From Flavivirga rizhaonensis (GTDB lineage Bacteria > Bacteroidota > Bacteroidia > Flavobacteriales > Flavobacteriaceae): a stretch of DNA of 64,000 nt. The notes beneath the pieces were generated by a model. The model saw nothing but the letters and a program-made list of their open reading frames with translations. It had not been told where the DNA came from and did no database searches. Positions 45,066-54,766 of this stretch are shown one piece after another (within the stretch, counting starts at the first letter, position 1; the number at the start of each line of letters is the position of its first letter). Both the position numbers and the translations under genes were made by a program. The stretch is taken from positions 124,001 through 188,000 of the forward strand of contig NZ_SRSO01000004.1 of assembly GCF_004791695.1 (NCBI RefSeq), written 5' to 3'.

Positions 45066-45530
45066 TTATAATGATTCAATTTTAGAATTAAAATTTGATT
45101 GTATTTTCTTTAATATATTTATTATTTGTTCTTTCTCTTTCTCTGAAATATTTGACTCTATATCTGTTATCATTTCTTCTATAATAGGTTTAGTTTTAAA
45201 AAAAATCTCTTTTCCTAATTGGGTTAGATAAACATTATTTACGCGTTTATCCTTTGTGCTTTGTTTTCTTAAAATGTAATTTTTGCGTTCCATTTTAGAA
45301 AGTAATCTTGTTAAAGAAGATTTGTTTCTTAATGTTAAAAAAGCAAGCTCATTTTGATTCAATCCATTTTTGTCATGAAGCTTCTTTAAAACAATCATTT
45401 GCTCTTTTGTTAAGTCTAGCCCCTTATACTTCAAAAATTCTTGAAAAGCATAATCAATAATTTTAACGGTTTTCCCTAGCCAAGGACCGATAGAGTTTTC
45501 AAAATCTATATGAATGTCATCGTTTTCCAT
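45066..45530 (-). CDS. MarR family regulator of the efflux operon
   Basis: A 154-residue MarR protein with a winged helix over about residues 45-115, a recognition helix near NKSSLTRLLSKMERKNYI and the wing DKRVNNVYLT. It is the first gene of marR-adaptor-RND-tolC, so it probably represses its own operon and is released by a pump substrate. I chose the ATG at 45530 (MENDDIHIDFENSIG); an earlier ATG at 45572 would place the operator palindrome (45558-45575) partly inside the coding sequence. Confidence 0.88.
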   Translation of the reverse strand: MENDDIHIDFENSIGPWLGKTVKIIDYAFQEFLKYKGLDLTKEQMIVLKKLHDKNGLNQNELAFLTLRNKSSLTRLLSKMERKNYILRKQSTKDKRVNNVYLTQLGKEIFFKTKPIIEEMITDIESNISEKEKEQIINILKKIQSNFNSKIESL

Positions 45531-45557
45531 AGTGCAAACATAAACTAAAACTCCAAT

Positions 45558-45575
45558 TAGTTGCATATGCAACTA
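45558..45575. promoter_or_regulatory. 18-bp perfect palindrome, candidate operator of the efflux operon
   Basis: TAGTTGCATATGCAACTA is perfectly self-complementary and is centred 37 bp upstream of the marR ATG at 45530. TTGCATATGCAA is of the size and form bound by MarR dimers. On the minus strand TATGTTTG (45542-45535), a -7-like element, lies between it and the ATG. Confidence 0.65.
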
Positions 45576-45688
45576 GTTAAATTTTTATTAATAAAAAATA
45601 CTTAAAACAACTATCCATCATATCGACAGGCAGTCCTGAGGTAAGTCATAGAGGTGATTAACGCATTTTATATTCTGAAGATTGGTAT

Positions 45689-47680
45689 TTACTTAACTTT
45701 AAGCATCTTTTTTGCAAACTTTGAAAACTGCCAATTGTGATGCTTTGTAGCTTGTTTCAAATTTTCTCGACATTTCTCTCCACAAGAACTTATCCACATT
45801 AAATAATTAAATGCATTCATGCGTATCTCAAAACCGTATTTTGCGTTTGTATAGTCAAGAAGCTCATTAAAAAATAATTCTTTGTTTTCGGGTTCAAAAT
45901 CATCAGTAACTAAAGCAAGTGTTAACCAAAGCGTTCTTATATTCTTGTCGTTAAATCCTTCAATACCTTTAGTTTTTTCTAAATATTTACTTTGTTCTTT
46001 AGGAAAACTATTCCATAGACCAAATAAAGCAGCTTCTATAGTTACATATGATTTATCGTCAAGAAATGTTTCGTATTCTTTTTTAAACTCTTCTGGTACT
46101 TTAGATATACTTTTAGCAATGGCCTGTCTCACCTTTAGAGAATTCTTAAAATCCTCTTTTTTTAATCGATTTGGCATTTGAAAAATGACTTTTATTTTAG
46201 CTTCATCCGAAATCCCAGATAACAAATAACCCGAACATTTGGATGTGTAGGCCGTACAATCAACCATTAGATATTCTTGCATAAATACTGATTTTTCAAG
46301 GCTCTTCAAAGCTTCATCATAATTAAACTTTTTAGTCTCCAGCCAAGCTTCAACAAATGCTTTTAAGTCCTTACCACTTGCCTTCTCTACTTCATTGATA
46401 AAATCATCTGTTTCTACATTTTTAAATTGATGTTTTTTCAAATAATTTCTTACCGCTTTTTTAAAAGCCCTATCCCCCACTTTTTCACGTAATAAATGTA
46501 ACACCCAAGCTCCTTTTTTATAAAAAGTTATACTACTCGATTTAGGATCTAAAAGCGATGTACTTCGCCTGGTATTATGCTGTTCCAATAACTCCTGAGC
46601 ATATTCGTAAAGCCTCCAATAGTAATAATTATCACCAAAAATATTACGTTCTGCCAGTAAAGCATAATACGTTGCAAAGCCTTCTTGCAACCAATGGTGC
46701 GTTCCTGAAGTTTCTGTAACCAAATTCCCAAACCATTGATGCGCTAATTCATGTGCATTAACATTTACATAATTTTTATCAACAAAAGCAATGGAATCAA
46801 CCACAAAAGCATCAGAAAAAATAGTGGTTCCAGTATTTTCCATACCGGCATACAGAAAATCTTTTACTGGCACTTGCTTATAATTTTGCCAAGGATATGG
46901 AACACCAATTTCTTCTTCCAGAAAATCGAACATTTGTTTGGTGTAACGATAGGTTGGTTCAAACTTTAAAGAATCTTCAGGATAATAATACATCTCTAAC
47001 AGAATGCCACTTTTTGAGTATGCTACTTTTTTATCGTATTTGCCAATAGCTAAAGCTACTAAATAGCTGGACATGGGTTGCTCCATATTGTACTGCCATT
47101 TCGTGTAATCTCCGTTAACCGTTTTCTCTATTAGCTTTCCATTAGCAATAACATCATACCCCTCATTAACAGAAACAGACAAATCAAACTCCACCTTTTC
47201 ATTCATATCATCAAAACTCGGCAACCAATTACTTGTGTATTTACCTTGTCCTTGTGTCCAAATTTGCTTATTTATACAATTTACTTGTAATGAATCTCTT
47301 GAAGTGATACTTTCATCATGATTCCAATCAATGAAATACATAGCTTTTTTGGGGTTCGTTTTCCATGTAATATTCACTTTATGATTGCTATTAGCCTTAA
47401 AAGGATGTTTTATAATAAGTTGTTTTCCATTATATAAATTTCCTTCAAACTTTCCATCTAGTATATATTCTATTTCCTCAAAAGACCTAGCATCAATATA
47501 AATAGAATCGATATCTTTTAAAACTTTAAACTCATATAAAATAGCTCCCGAAATCTCTCGTTTTAATAAATCTCCAAAAATAACATCAACTTTTGCCATT
47601 TTAAAATCGACATACCCAACTTGTTGACTTTCAGAAAAAAAACCAATAAACAACAATAAAATAAAAAACAGATATTTCAT
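45689..47680 (-). CDS. Exported M1 family aminopeptidase
   Basis: A 663-residue zinc metallopeptidase with a signal peptide (ending FFSESQ). It has the substrate motif G-x-M-E-N (AGMENTGTTIFSD, about 278-290) and the zinc motif HELAHQWFGNLVTE with the distal glutamate in EGFATYYALL (about 310-345). Members trim N-terminal residues from peptides; this one likely acts in the periplasm or outside. An ATG two codons upstream (47686) is an alternative start. It is monocistronic and divergent from the 783-residue T9SS cargo gene. Confidence 0.93.
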   Translation of the reverse strand: MKYLFFILLLFIGFFSESQQVGYVDFKMAKVDVIFGDLLKREISGAILYEFKVLKDIDSIYIDARSFEEIEYILDGKFEGNLYNGKQLIIKHPFKANSNHKVNITWKTNPKKAMYFIDWNHDESITSRDSLQVNCINKQIWTQGQGKYTSNWLPSFDDMNEKVEFDLSVSVNEGYDVIANGKLIEKTVNGDYTKWQYNMEQPMSSYLVALAIGKYDKKVAYSKSGILLEMYYYPEDSLKFEPTYRYTKQMFDFLEEEIGVPYPWQNYKQVPVKDFLYAGMENTGTTIFSDAFVVDSIAFVDKNYVNVNAHELAHQWFGNLVTETSGTHHWLQEGFATYYALLAERNIFGDNYYYWRLYEYAQELLEQHNTRRSTSLLDPKSSSITFYKKGAWVLHLLREKVGDRAFKKAVRNYLKKHQFKNVETDDFINEVEKASGKDLKAFVEAWLETKKFNYDEALKSLEKSVFMQEYLMVDCTAYTSKCSGYLLSGISDEAKIKVIFQMPNRLKKEDFKNSLKVRQAIAKSISKVPEEFKKEYETFLDDKSYVTIEAALFGLWNSFPKEQSKYLEKTKGIEGFNDKNIRTLWLTLALVTDDFEPENKELFFNELLDYTNAKYGFEIRMNAFNYLMWISSCGEKCRENLKQATKHHNWQFSKFAKKMLKVK

Positions 47681-47831
47681 AAACATGTTCTGAACAAAAA
47701 TTACACTAAAATAACCTTTAAATACGAACTTTAAGTATGAGAAATAATTAAATTCGTGTAACGTTCGTTAAATAACTAATAATTAAACTCTTTTAAAGAA
47801 TTAAATAGATCTTTAAAATAAATTTACTTTA

Positions 47832-50183
47832 TTGTTTAGAAAAAGTATCATATATAGTTTGCTTTTCGCTGTTACTTTTTTAAATGCACAAAAAGAAACG
47901 GCCATCTGGTACTTTGGAGAAAATGCAGGTTTGGACTTTAATAGTGGAGTTCCAGTTGCTTTAAGTGATGGTGAACTCACATCTTTAGAAGGATCTGCCA
48001 CTATATCTGACAAAGATGGTAATTTATTATTTTATACTGATGGCATTACAGTTTGGAACAGAAATCATGATGTGATGCCTAATGGCTCTGGTTTAAAAGG
48101 ACACAATTCCAGCACACAATCCAGTATTATAATCCCACTTCCACAAACCTCAGATATTTATTACATCTTTACAAATGACGGAGTTTCTAACGGATTACAA
48201 TATAATATTTTGGATATGTCATTAGACGGAGGCATGGGAGATATTTTCAGTAAAAATAATCCTCTGGAAAACGAAGTTTATGAAAAATTAACAGCTGTAT
48301 TGCATGCAAACGGGAACGATGTCTGGATTATAGCCCACAAACGCAATAGTAATGAATTTATAACTTATTTGTTAGGTGAAGCAGGCTTAAACACTATACC
48401 TGTCATTTCTGCTGTAGGATCCATTAGCGGCATTCAAGGCTACATGAAAACTTCACCTAATGGGAAACTACTAGCTATAACAAACACAGCTTATTATAAT
48501 AATAACAATGCAAAAGTAGAATTATTTCGCTTTGACAATACCAAGGGGAAAATTAGTGCACCCATCAATATTGGCTCTTCCTTAATTCATTCAACTATAC
48601 GTACTCCCAAAGGACCATATGGTTTGGAATTCTCTTCAGATAGTAGTAAGCTTTACATAAGTACCAAAGCTCTGGACACTGATGGATTAACATATTATAT
48701 ATATCAATTTGATGTTAGTAATTATAACAAAAACAACATTTTAGATTCAGCAAGAATAATTGCTGAGAGTAAAAACATAGGGTTATATGCTTTACAAATA
48801 GCTATAGATAATAAAATATACGTCGCACAAAATGAAACAAACTATTTAGCTGTTATTGATAATCCCAATGCATTAGGCAGCCTTTCTAATTTTCGATTTA
48901 ATGCCATTAATTTAGGCTTAGGAAAAGCAGCTTTTGGCCTTCCCCCTTTTATCCAATCCTATTTTATTAATGAAATTTTAGCTAAAAATTTCTGTCTGGG
49001 ATATTCTACAAAATTCTCAGTAAATATAAATGGTAATAATTCAAAGGTATTTTGGGATTTTGGTGATGGACACACATCTACAGACATAGCCCCATTACAT
49101 ACTTATGATCGTCCTGGAAACTATACTGTAAAGGTAACAGCCACTTCAAATATTAATGCAATCTCAAACAGAAAGACACTAACTAAAGAGATCACTATTT
49201 ACGAAACACCTATTGCAAATACTATTTCTGACTCCAGTTTTTGTTATACAGAAAACAACAAGGAATTCGATTTATCAACTAAGAACAATGACATATTAGG
49301 TATACAATTCGAAAGTGATTACCAAATAAGTTACCATTCGAGCAGTTTAAATGCAATAAATGCTATTGAACTACCTGTTAAATATACCGAATTTAGTGAT
49401 GAAGAAATTATTTATGCAAAAATTTCCAATATCAATAATTTAGATTGTTACGATATTACCAGTTTTACTTTATATTCCAGGTTATTACAGGCACCTAATG
49501 TAGAAGACATGTACTTTTTATGTCCTAATAATCCGAGTATTACAATTAATGCCGGAGATTTTGAGGGTTTATCCTGGCAGAATAGTAATGGAGATATCAT
49601 AGGAACAAATAGTTCAATAACTATTACCCAACCAGATACCTATACCTTATCAATCTTTGATACTTTCGATAATAATACTATTTGCGAAAACATTACCAAT
49701 TTTGAGGTATTCCCATTTGACATTATAGATAATTTTGACATTGAGATGTCCTCATTCTCATCTCTTATCACACTCACTATAAACACATTATCTAATCAAG
49801 ACTTTGAATACTCGTTGGATGGTGAGGTGTATCAATCAAGTAATATATTCGAAGTAGGCGTTGGAGATCATACCATATACATAAGAGATACATCTGCTTG
49901 TAAAACTATAACTAAAGCCATTACGGCTTTCGGCTATAAACCCTTTTTTACTCCTAATGGAGATGGCATAAATGAAAATTGGCATATTTACGAAGTCCAG
50001 AAATACCCTGGCTCTAAAGTTTTTATTTACGATAGATACGGAAAATTACTAAAGCAACTATTCCCTAACAACGTAGGATGGGATGGTCGTTTTAACGGAA
50101 AACTTCTGCCAAATTCCGATTATTGGTTCCGATTCGAAAATAATGGAGAAATACATACGGGACACTTCGCTCTCAAACGTTAA
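47832..50183 (+). CDS. T9SS type B cargo with N-terminal propeller-like domain, PKD and gliding-type C-terminus
   Basis: A 783-residue exported protein. The start is TTG at 47832, giving the signal peptide MFRKSIIYSLLFAVTFLNAQ. Residues about 22-370 look like a beta-propeller of the kind that begins WYFGENAGLDFNSGVP and has repeated LLFYTDG/KIYVAQNE blades. A PKD domain has VFWDFGDGHTSTD (about 408-420). A CHU_C-type sorting domain closes the chain (FFTPNGDGINENWHIYEVQ to end). It is probably displayed on or released from the surface by the T9SS. No catalytic motif was found. No SprF partner adjoins it; the one at 38181 may serve. Confidence 0.87.
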   Translation: MFRKSIIYSLLFAVTFLNAQKETAIWYFGENAGLDFNSGVPVALSDGELTSLEGSATISDKDGNLLFYTDGITVWNRNHDVMPNGSGLKGHNSSTQSSIIIPLPQTSDIYYIFTNDGVSNGLQYNILDMSLDGGMGDIFSKNNPLENEVYEKLTAVLHANGNDVWIIAHKRNSNEFITYLLGEAGLNTIPVISAVGSISGIQGYMKTSPNGKLLAITNTAYYNNNNAKVELFRFDNTKGKISAPINIGSSLIHSTIRTPKGPYGLEFSSDSSKLYISTKALDTDGLTYYIYQFDVSNYNKNNILDSARIIAESKNIGLYALQIAIDNKIYVAQNETNYLAVIDNPNALGSLSNFRFNAINLGLGKAAFGLPPFIQSYFINEILAKNFCLGYSTKFSVNINGNNSKVFWDFGDGHTSTDIAPLHTYDRPGNYTVKVTATSNINAISNRKTLTKEITIYETPIANTISDSSFCYTENNKEFDLSTKNNDILGIQFESDYQISYHSSSLNAINAIELPVKYTEFSDEEIIYAKISNINNLDCYDITSFTLYSRLLQAPNVEDMYFLCPNNPSITINAGDFEGLSWQNSNGDIIGTNSSITITQPDTYTLSIFDTFDNNTICENITNFEVFPFDIIDNFDIEMSSFSSLITLTINTLSNQDFEYSLDGEVYQSSNIFEVGVGDHTIYIRDTSACKTITKAITAFGYKPFFTPNGDGINENWHIYEVQKYPGSKVFIYDRYGKLLKQLFPNNVGWDGRFNGKLLPNSDYWFRFENNGEIHTGHFALKR

Positions 50184-50251
50184 GCTTATGTCCTCAAGTG
50201 GCGTACTAAAAGTGTTTTTTTGCTTCTAAAAAATAACTTAAATTCGCTTTT

Positions 50252-52411
50252 ATGTCTGTAAAACTTCAAACACCAATAGATTATTTAAAAGGCGTTGGTC
50301 CAAACCGTGCCGATTTATTGCGAAAGGAACTAGGCATACACACCTATCAGGATTTAATTAATTTATTTCCAAACAGGTACATAGACCGAACACGATATTA
50401 TAAAATTAACCAACTACAACGCAACAATGCAGATGTACAGGTGGTTGGCAAAATTATCGCCTTTAAAGAAGTGGCTCAAAAACGGGGTAAGCGCTTAGTA
50501 GGAACTTTTCAAGACGATACTGGTACGATGGAGTTAGTTTGGTTTCGAGGACAAAAATGGATTCGTGATAACCTAAAACTTAATAAGCCTTATATAATAT
50601 TCGGAAAGACCAATTGGTTTAATGGTAAGTTTAATATGCCTCATCCAGATATAGAAGAATTGGAAGCTCATAAACAAAATTTGCGTTCTGCCATGCAACC
50701 AGTATATCCTTCTACAGAGAAATTATCAAATAGAGGCATAACAAACCGAGTGATTGGTAAAATTATGCAACAGCTATTTATAGAAACTGGAGGAAGGTTT
50801 ACCGAAACACTCTCTAAAAATTTACTTACCGAACTCAAATTAATTTCTAAAAGCGAAGCACTTTTTAATGTGCATTTTCCGAAAAGTCAAGAGTTACTTT
50901 CAAAAGCTCAATTTCGATTAAAATTTGAAGAATTATTTTATATTCAGTTACAACTTATCATCAAAAATTTAGTGCACAAAACAAAAATTAAAGGCTTTCC
51001 TTTTGAAAAAGTAGGCATTCATTTCAACACCTTTTTTAAAGAACATTTACCCTTTGAATTAACAGGTGCACAGAAACGCGTTTTAAAAGAAATTCGTGCG
51101 GATTTGGGTAGCAATGCGCAAATGAACAGGCTATTACAAGGAGATGTTGGTTCTGGTAAGACCATAGTAGCCCTTATGTCAATGTTAATAGCACTTGACA
51201 ATGGTTTTCAAGCGTGCTTAATGGCTCCGACTGAAATTTTGTCAGTTCAACACTATAACGGACTACTTGAATACTGTAACAAATTGAATATCAGAATAGG
51301 ACTATTAACAGGTTCAACTAAAACTTCAGAAAGAAAAATAATTCATGAGAATCTAGAAAATGGCGATTTACAAATACTAATTGGCACTCATGCTTTACTT
51401 GAAGATAAGGTAAAATTTAAAAATTTAGGGCTTGCTATTATAGATGAACAACATCGTTTTGGAGTGGCACAACGAAGCAAATTATGGAAGAAAGGCCCTC
51501 CTCAATCCTCCCAAAAGGAAGACGCAAAATCCGTTCAGCAAAATAATGGGACTTCTACACCTCCACACATTTTGGTGATGACTGCAACTCCAATTCCCAG
51601 AACGTTGGCGATGTCTGTTTATGGCGATCTGGACATCTCTATTATTGATGAATTGCCACCAGGTAGGCAGTCTATAAAAACAGTACATCGTTATGATAAA
51701 AATAGACTGAATGTTTTTAAATTCATTAAGGATGAAATAACAAAAGGCAGACAAATTTATATTGTATATCCATTAATTCAGGAAAATGAGAAAATGGATT
51801 ATAAAGATTTAATGGATGGCTACGAAAGTATTTCCAGAGATTTTCCTTTACCTGACTATCAAATATCCATCGTTCATGGAAAAATGAAGCCTGCTGATAA
51901 AGATTACGAAATGCAACGTTTTATAAAGGGTGAAACTCAAATCATGGTAGCCACAACTGTTATTGAGGTTGGTGTGAATGTACCTAATGCTTCAGTAATG
52001 ATTATTGAAAGCGCAGAACGTTTTGGCTTATCACAATTGCATCAGCTTCGTGGTCGTGTGGGGCGTGGTGCAGAACAGAGCTATTGTATTTTAATGACGA
52101 GCCATAAGCTTAGTAATGATAGTAAGACACGCTTAGAAACTATGGTTAGAACTAGTGATGGTTTTGAAATAGCAGAAGTCGATTTACGCTTGCGTGGTCC
52201 TGGGGATATTATGGGAACACAACAAAGCGGTGTTTTAAACCTTAAAATTGCAGATATTATAAAAGATAACGATATTCTTCAATTAGCAAGACATCATGCT
52301 AAAACTGTGCTTAAAAACGATTCTATACTGGCTTCTCCAGATAATAAAGTAATTTTAGATACTTATAAGTCATTAGGTAAGTACAAAAATATCTGGAATT
52401 ATATAAGTTAG
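50252..52411 (+). CDS. recG: ATP-dependent DNA helicase RecG
   Basis: A 719-residue branch-migrating helicase that remodels stalled replication forks. The N-terminal wedge domain includes LKGVGPNRADLLRKELGI. Walker A GDVGSGKT is near 297, DEQHRFG near 400, MTATPIPRTLAMSVYGDLD near 445-463, and the TRG region RGRVGRGAEQSYCIL near 608. Between LWKKG and PPHILVMTATP there is a low-complexity insertion of about 16-18 residues (QSSQKEDAKSVQQNNGTST) relative to E. coli RecG; its DNA at about 51494-51555 resembles a dispersed flavobacterial repeat. The frame is intact, so the protein is probably functional. Confidence 0.95.
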   Translation: MSVKLQTPIDYLKGVGPNRADLLRKELGIHTYQDLINLFPNRYIDRTRYYKINQLQRNNADVQVVGKIIAFKEVAQKRGKRLVGTFQDDTGTMELVWFRGQKWIRDNLKLNKPYIIFGKTNWFNGKFNMPHPDIEELEAHKQNLRSAMQPVYPSTEKLSNRGITNRVIGKIMQQLFIETGGRFTETLSKNLLTELKLISKSEALFNVHFPKSQELLSKAQFRLKFEELFYIQLQLIIKNLVHKTKIKGFPFEKVGIHFNTFFKEHLPFELTGAQKRVLKEIRADLGSNAQMNRLLQGDVGSGKTIVALMSMLIALDNGFQACLMAPTEILSVQHYNGLLEYCNKLNIRIGLLTGSTKTSERKIIHENLENGDLQILIGTHALLEDKVKFKNLGLAIIDEQHRFGVAQRSKLWKKGPPQSSQKEDAKSVQQNNGTSTPPHILVMTATPIPRTLAMSVYGDLDISIIDELPPGRQSIKTVHRYDKNRLNVFKFIKDEITKGRQIYIVYPLIQENEKMDYKDLMDGYESISRDFPLPDYQISIVHGKMKPADKDYEMQRFIKGETQIMVATTVIEVGVNVPNASVMIIESAERFGLSQLHQLRGRVGRGAEQSYCILMTSHKLSNDSKTRLETMVRTSDGFEIAEVDLRLRGPGDIMGTQQSGVLNLKIADIIKDNDILQLARHHAKTVLKNDSILASPDNKVILDTYKSLGKYKNIWNYIS
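51494..51555. repeat. Suspected dispersed repeat inserted in frame in recG
   Basis: The stretch with CCTCCTCAATCCTCCCAAAA followed by GGAAGACGC has a small TCCTCCC/GGAAGA hairpin. Strings of the form CTCCTCAATCCTCCCAAAAG recur in flavobacterial intergenic DNA, to my recollection. It is absent from E. coli RecG at this position. No second copy is in the window. Confidence 0.4.
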
Positions 52412-52461
52412 AAAAAAATCAAAAGGAAATATTAGCTATTTTTGGTTCAAACATTCAAATC

Positions 52462-52769
52462 ATGAATAAATTATACTTATCTGATTTACAATTATTAAGT
52501 AAATCCCTAAAAAAACAATACTATTTGCTTTTATAAATTTTTTATTGGCTTTTACTTTTACCATATTCGGACAAACTAGTTATCAATTTATTAGTTCTGG
52601 AGCAGCAAATTCTACAAGAACTGGATTTAGAACTACCAATACCAACCCAACTGAAGCAAATTTAATTATAAGCAATTCAATTAACGTATCATCCTTAAAA
52701 TCTGGTTTATATTTTTTAAATATAAAAACAAAAACAGGCATGACCTCTAAAAGATTGATGAAAATCTAA
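52462..52769 (+). pseudogene. Remnant of a T9SS type A cargo protein
   Basis: ATG at 52462 starts 18 coding-like residues, then the frame breaks at the A7 run 52509-52515; adding one A joins it to a hydrophobic signal segment (FAFINFLLAFTFTIFGQ) and on to a stop at 52769. The C-terminus (INVSSLKSGLYFLNIKTK... then KRLMKI) is the second half of a T9SS type A sorting domain, but the usual first half and the cargo domain are missing, as if by internal deletion. If the frame break is real it is dead; a TTG at 52545 would still give 74 residues. Confidence 0.6.
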
Positions 52770-52833
52770 GTTTTTTGAATTTTTAATTGCTTTACCAATG
52801 CTTTAAAATTACCTTCATAAAAAATAAAATAAT

Positions 52834-53415
52834 ATGCTTGGTTTAAAACTAGAAACAGACCCACGTTGGGTAAATATTGTAGAATCTAATATTGAAGAGA
52901 TTTTAACCGATCATGCATGGTGCGAACAAAAGGCTGCTTCTAACGCTATAACCATCATTACTTTAAACTCAGAGTATACCGATCTGGTCACTGATTTATT
53001 AGTATTAGCTCAAGAAGAGTTGGAACATTTCCAAATGGTTCATGATATTATAAAAAAACGTGGTTACAAACTAGGTAGAGAGCGCAAAGACAGTTATGTT
53101 AACGAGCTTTATAAATTCATGAATAAAGGTGGTAATAGACTGCAATGTATGGTAGACAGACTCCTGTTTTCTGCTATGATTGAAGCCAGAAGTTGTGAAC
53201 GCTTTAAATTATTATCTAAAGAAATAAAAGACCCTGAACTTTCTAAATTCTATCATGATTTAATGATCAGTGAAGCAGGTCATTACACAACGTTTATAGG
53301 TTTTGCTCGCAAATATGGAAAGGATATTGATGTTGACAAACGCTGGCAAGAACTCGTTGATTTTGAAAGCATCGTCATAAAAAATTACGGTAAAGCCGAA
53401 ACCATTCATGGATGA
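52834..53415 (+). CDS. miaE: tRNA-(ms2io6A)-hydroxylase
   Basis: A 193-residue ferritin-like di-iron monooxygenase that hydroxylates the isopentenyl group of modified A37 in tRNA. The iron ligands are visible in E-E-x-x-H and E-x-x-H patterns: QEELEHFQMVHDI (about 61-73), EARSCERF (about 114) and EAGHYTTF (about 148). The length is normal. It is the only intact gene between recG and the convergent DUF2911 gene. Confidence 0.93.
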   Translation: MLGLKLETDPRWVNIVESNIEEILTDHAWCEQKAASNAITIITLNSEYTDLVTDLLVLAQEELEHFQMVHDIIKKRGYKLGRERKDSYVNELYKFMNKGGNRLQCMVDRLLFSAMIEARSCERFKLLSKEIKDPELSKFYHDLMISEAGHYTTFIGFARKYGKDIDVDKRWQELVDFESIVIKNYGKAETIHG

Positions 53416-53442
53416 AAAAAGCCCAACCAAAACGGTTGAGCT
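53412..53442 (-). terminator. Intrinsic terminator of the DUF2911 gene
   Basis: Stem AGCCCAACC (53420-53428) and GGTTGAGCT (53434-53442), loop of 5, with an A tract at 53414-53420 that is a T tract on the minus strand. It overlaps the last codons of miaE and points to minus-strand termination. Confidence 0.75.
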
Positions 53443-53478
53443 AATCACAATGTTTGTAGTTTGATTGATGATTTTTTA

Positions 53479-54567
53479 TTAAGCTTCCAACTCTTTTAAA
53501 AGTTTTTCTGAATTTGCCTTTACATTAGCTGGAGGGTTTAATGACAATGCCTTTTTTAAATACTTTATAGCATTCTTTTTATCTCCCATAGTTTTATAGC
53601 ATTCGCCTAAACTGTCATAAGAATTAGCATCTTTAGGGTGATTTTTCACATTTAACTTAAAATATTTAAGTGCTCGATTATAGTCTTTTGATGCTATCAT
53701 TTGATAACCTATAGCATTCAACTGGTTTTTATTTGCCATAGTTGAGGCCTCATCCATTAAAGCAGCATATTCTTGAGTTTTACCTAATTTATTTAATATT
53801 TGCCCTTTAATAGCCAAATTGTTAAATGTTTTTTGGCTATAAAAATTACCAGCAATAGCGCCATTAATCCAGCTTAATGCTTCATTTAAATCACCGCCAT
53901 TATTTAATGAAAAACGAGCCATATTTTCCCAATTCTGTCTATTAAAACCTAAATTACCAATAGATTTATCTCTAAATTCATTTAAAACAATATTAGTAAC
54001 ATCGAATTCTACTTTGAAAGGAATTTCTTTTTTCTCCCATACAAGAGACACTATAGCGAATGTTGGTTGTATGTCATTCACTTCATAAGTCAATAGTTCT
54101 TTATGTGATATTGTTTTAGTTTTAACTTCAGCTCGTAATGCATCTTTAGACGCATCATAGAAATAACTTCCCCAGGCATTAGCATCATGAGACAAAATTA
54201 TGGTGGCATTATCTGCATCTATTAATTCTACGTGTAACCCATATGTTCCAGCTTTTACAGCCTTTCCTTCTAGTTTAGCATTGTGTGTAAAAGTTATGGT
54301 TGTATTTTCGTTTGCCCCAGCTCTCCAAGGTGCTGCAGTTGAAGTTCCAAACCCCAAGTTATTCATTCCATAAGGAACCAATTTCCCCCATATTTCTCGA
54401 TCTTTTACACTGGGTCTGGAGTATGTTATTGAAACATCTGAAATACCTATACGTTGGGACATTGTAGCTTGTTGACTTCCTCTAGGTATGTTTACCTGAG
54501 CTAATGTGCTAAAACTTAAAATAAGTAATAAACACATAAATAATGTGGTAAGGTTGTTAGTTTTCAT
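53479..54567 (-). CDS. Exported DUF2911 protein with C-terminal TPR repeats
   Basis: A 362-residue exported protein. A signal peptide (ending LSFSTLAQ) is followed by a DUF2911 domain (about 25-185) with the family opening RGSQQATMSQRIGISDVSIT, SRPSVKDREIWG and PWRAGANENTTITF. Residues about 280-355 hold tetratricopeptide repeats (YNRALKYFKLNVKNHPKDAN, SYDSLGECYKTMGDKKNAIK). It probably acts in the periplasm as a scaffold; function unknown. I chose the ATG at 54567 because it gives a proper signal peptide; an earlier ATG (54618) adds 17 residues. Confidence 0.88.
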   Translation of the reverse strand: MKTNNLTTLFMCLLLILSFSTLAQVNIPRGSQQATMSQRIGISDVSITYSRPSVKDREIWGKLVPYGMNNLGFGTSTAAPWRAGANENTTITFTHNAKLEGKAVKAGTYGLHVELIDADNATIILSHDANAWGSYFYDASKDALRAEVKTKTISHKELLTYEVNDIQPTFAIVSLVWEKKEIPFKVEFDVTNIVLNEFRDKSIGNLGFNRQNWENMARFSLNNGGDLNEALSWINGAIAGNFYSQKTFNNLAIKGQILNKLGKTQEYAALMDEASTMANKNQLNAIGYQMIASKDYNRALKYFKLNVKNHPKDANSYDSLGECYKTMGDKKNAIKYLKKALSLNPPANVKANSEKLLKELEA

Positions 54568-54766
54568 TTTAGTTATATCTTGAGTTATGCTTTCAAGGTA
54601 TGTACAAATCTGACCCACAGGTGTTAGCGTTTTGTTAAAGAATTATAACCCACTGTTAATTAACATTTTTTAAGAATTTAAGACCTTATATTTACTTCTT
54701 ATAAAACCACGTCTAAATTGAATAGAATTTTTAACTTTGTTCTCTTATACCCAGATGAGAAAACGA

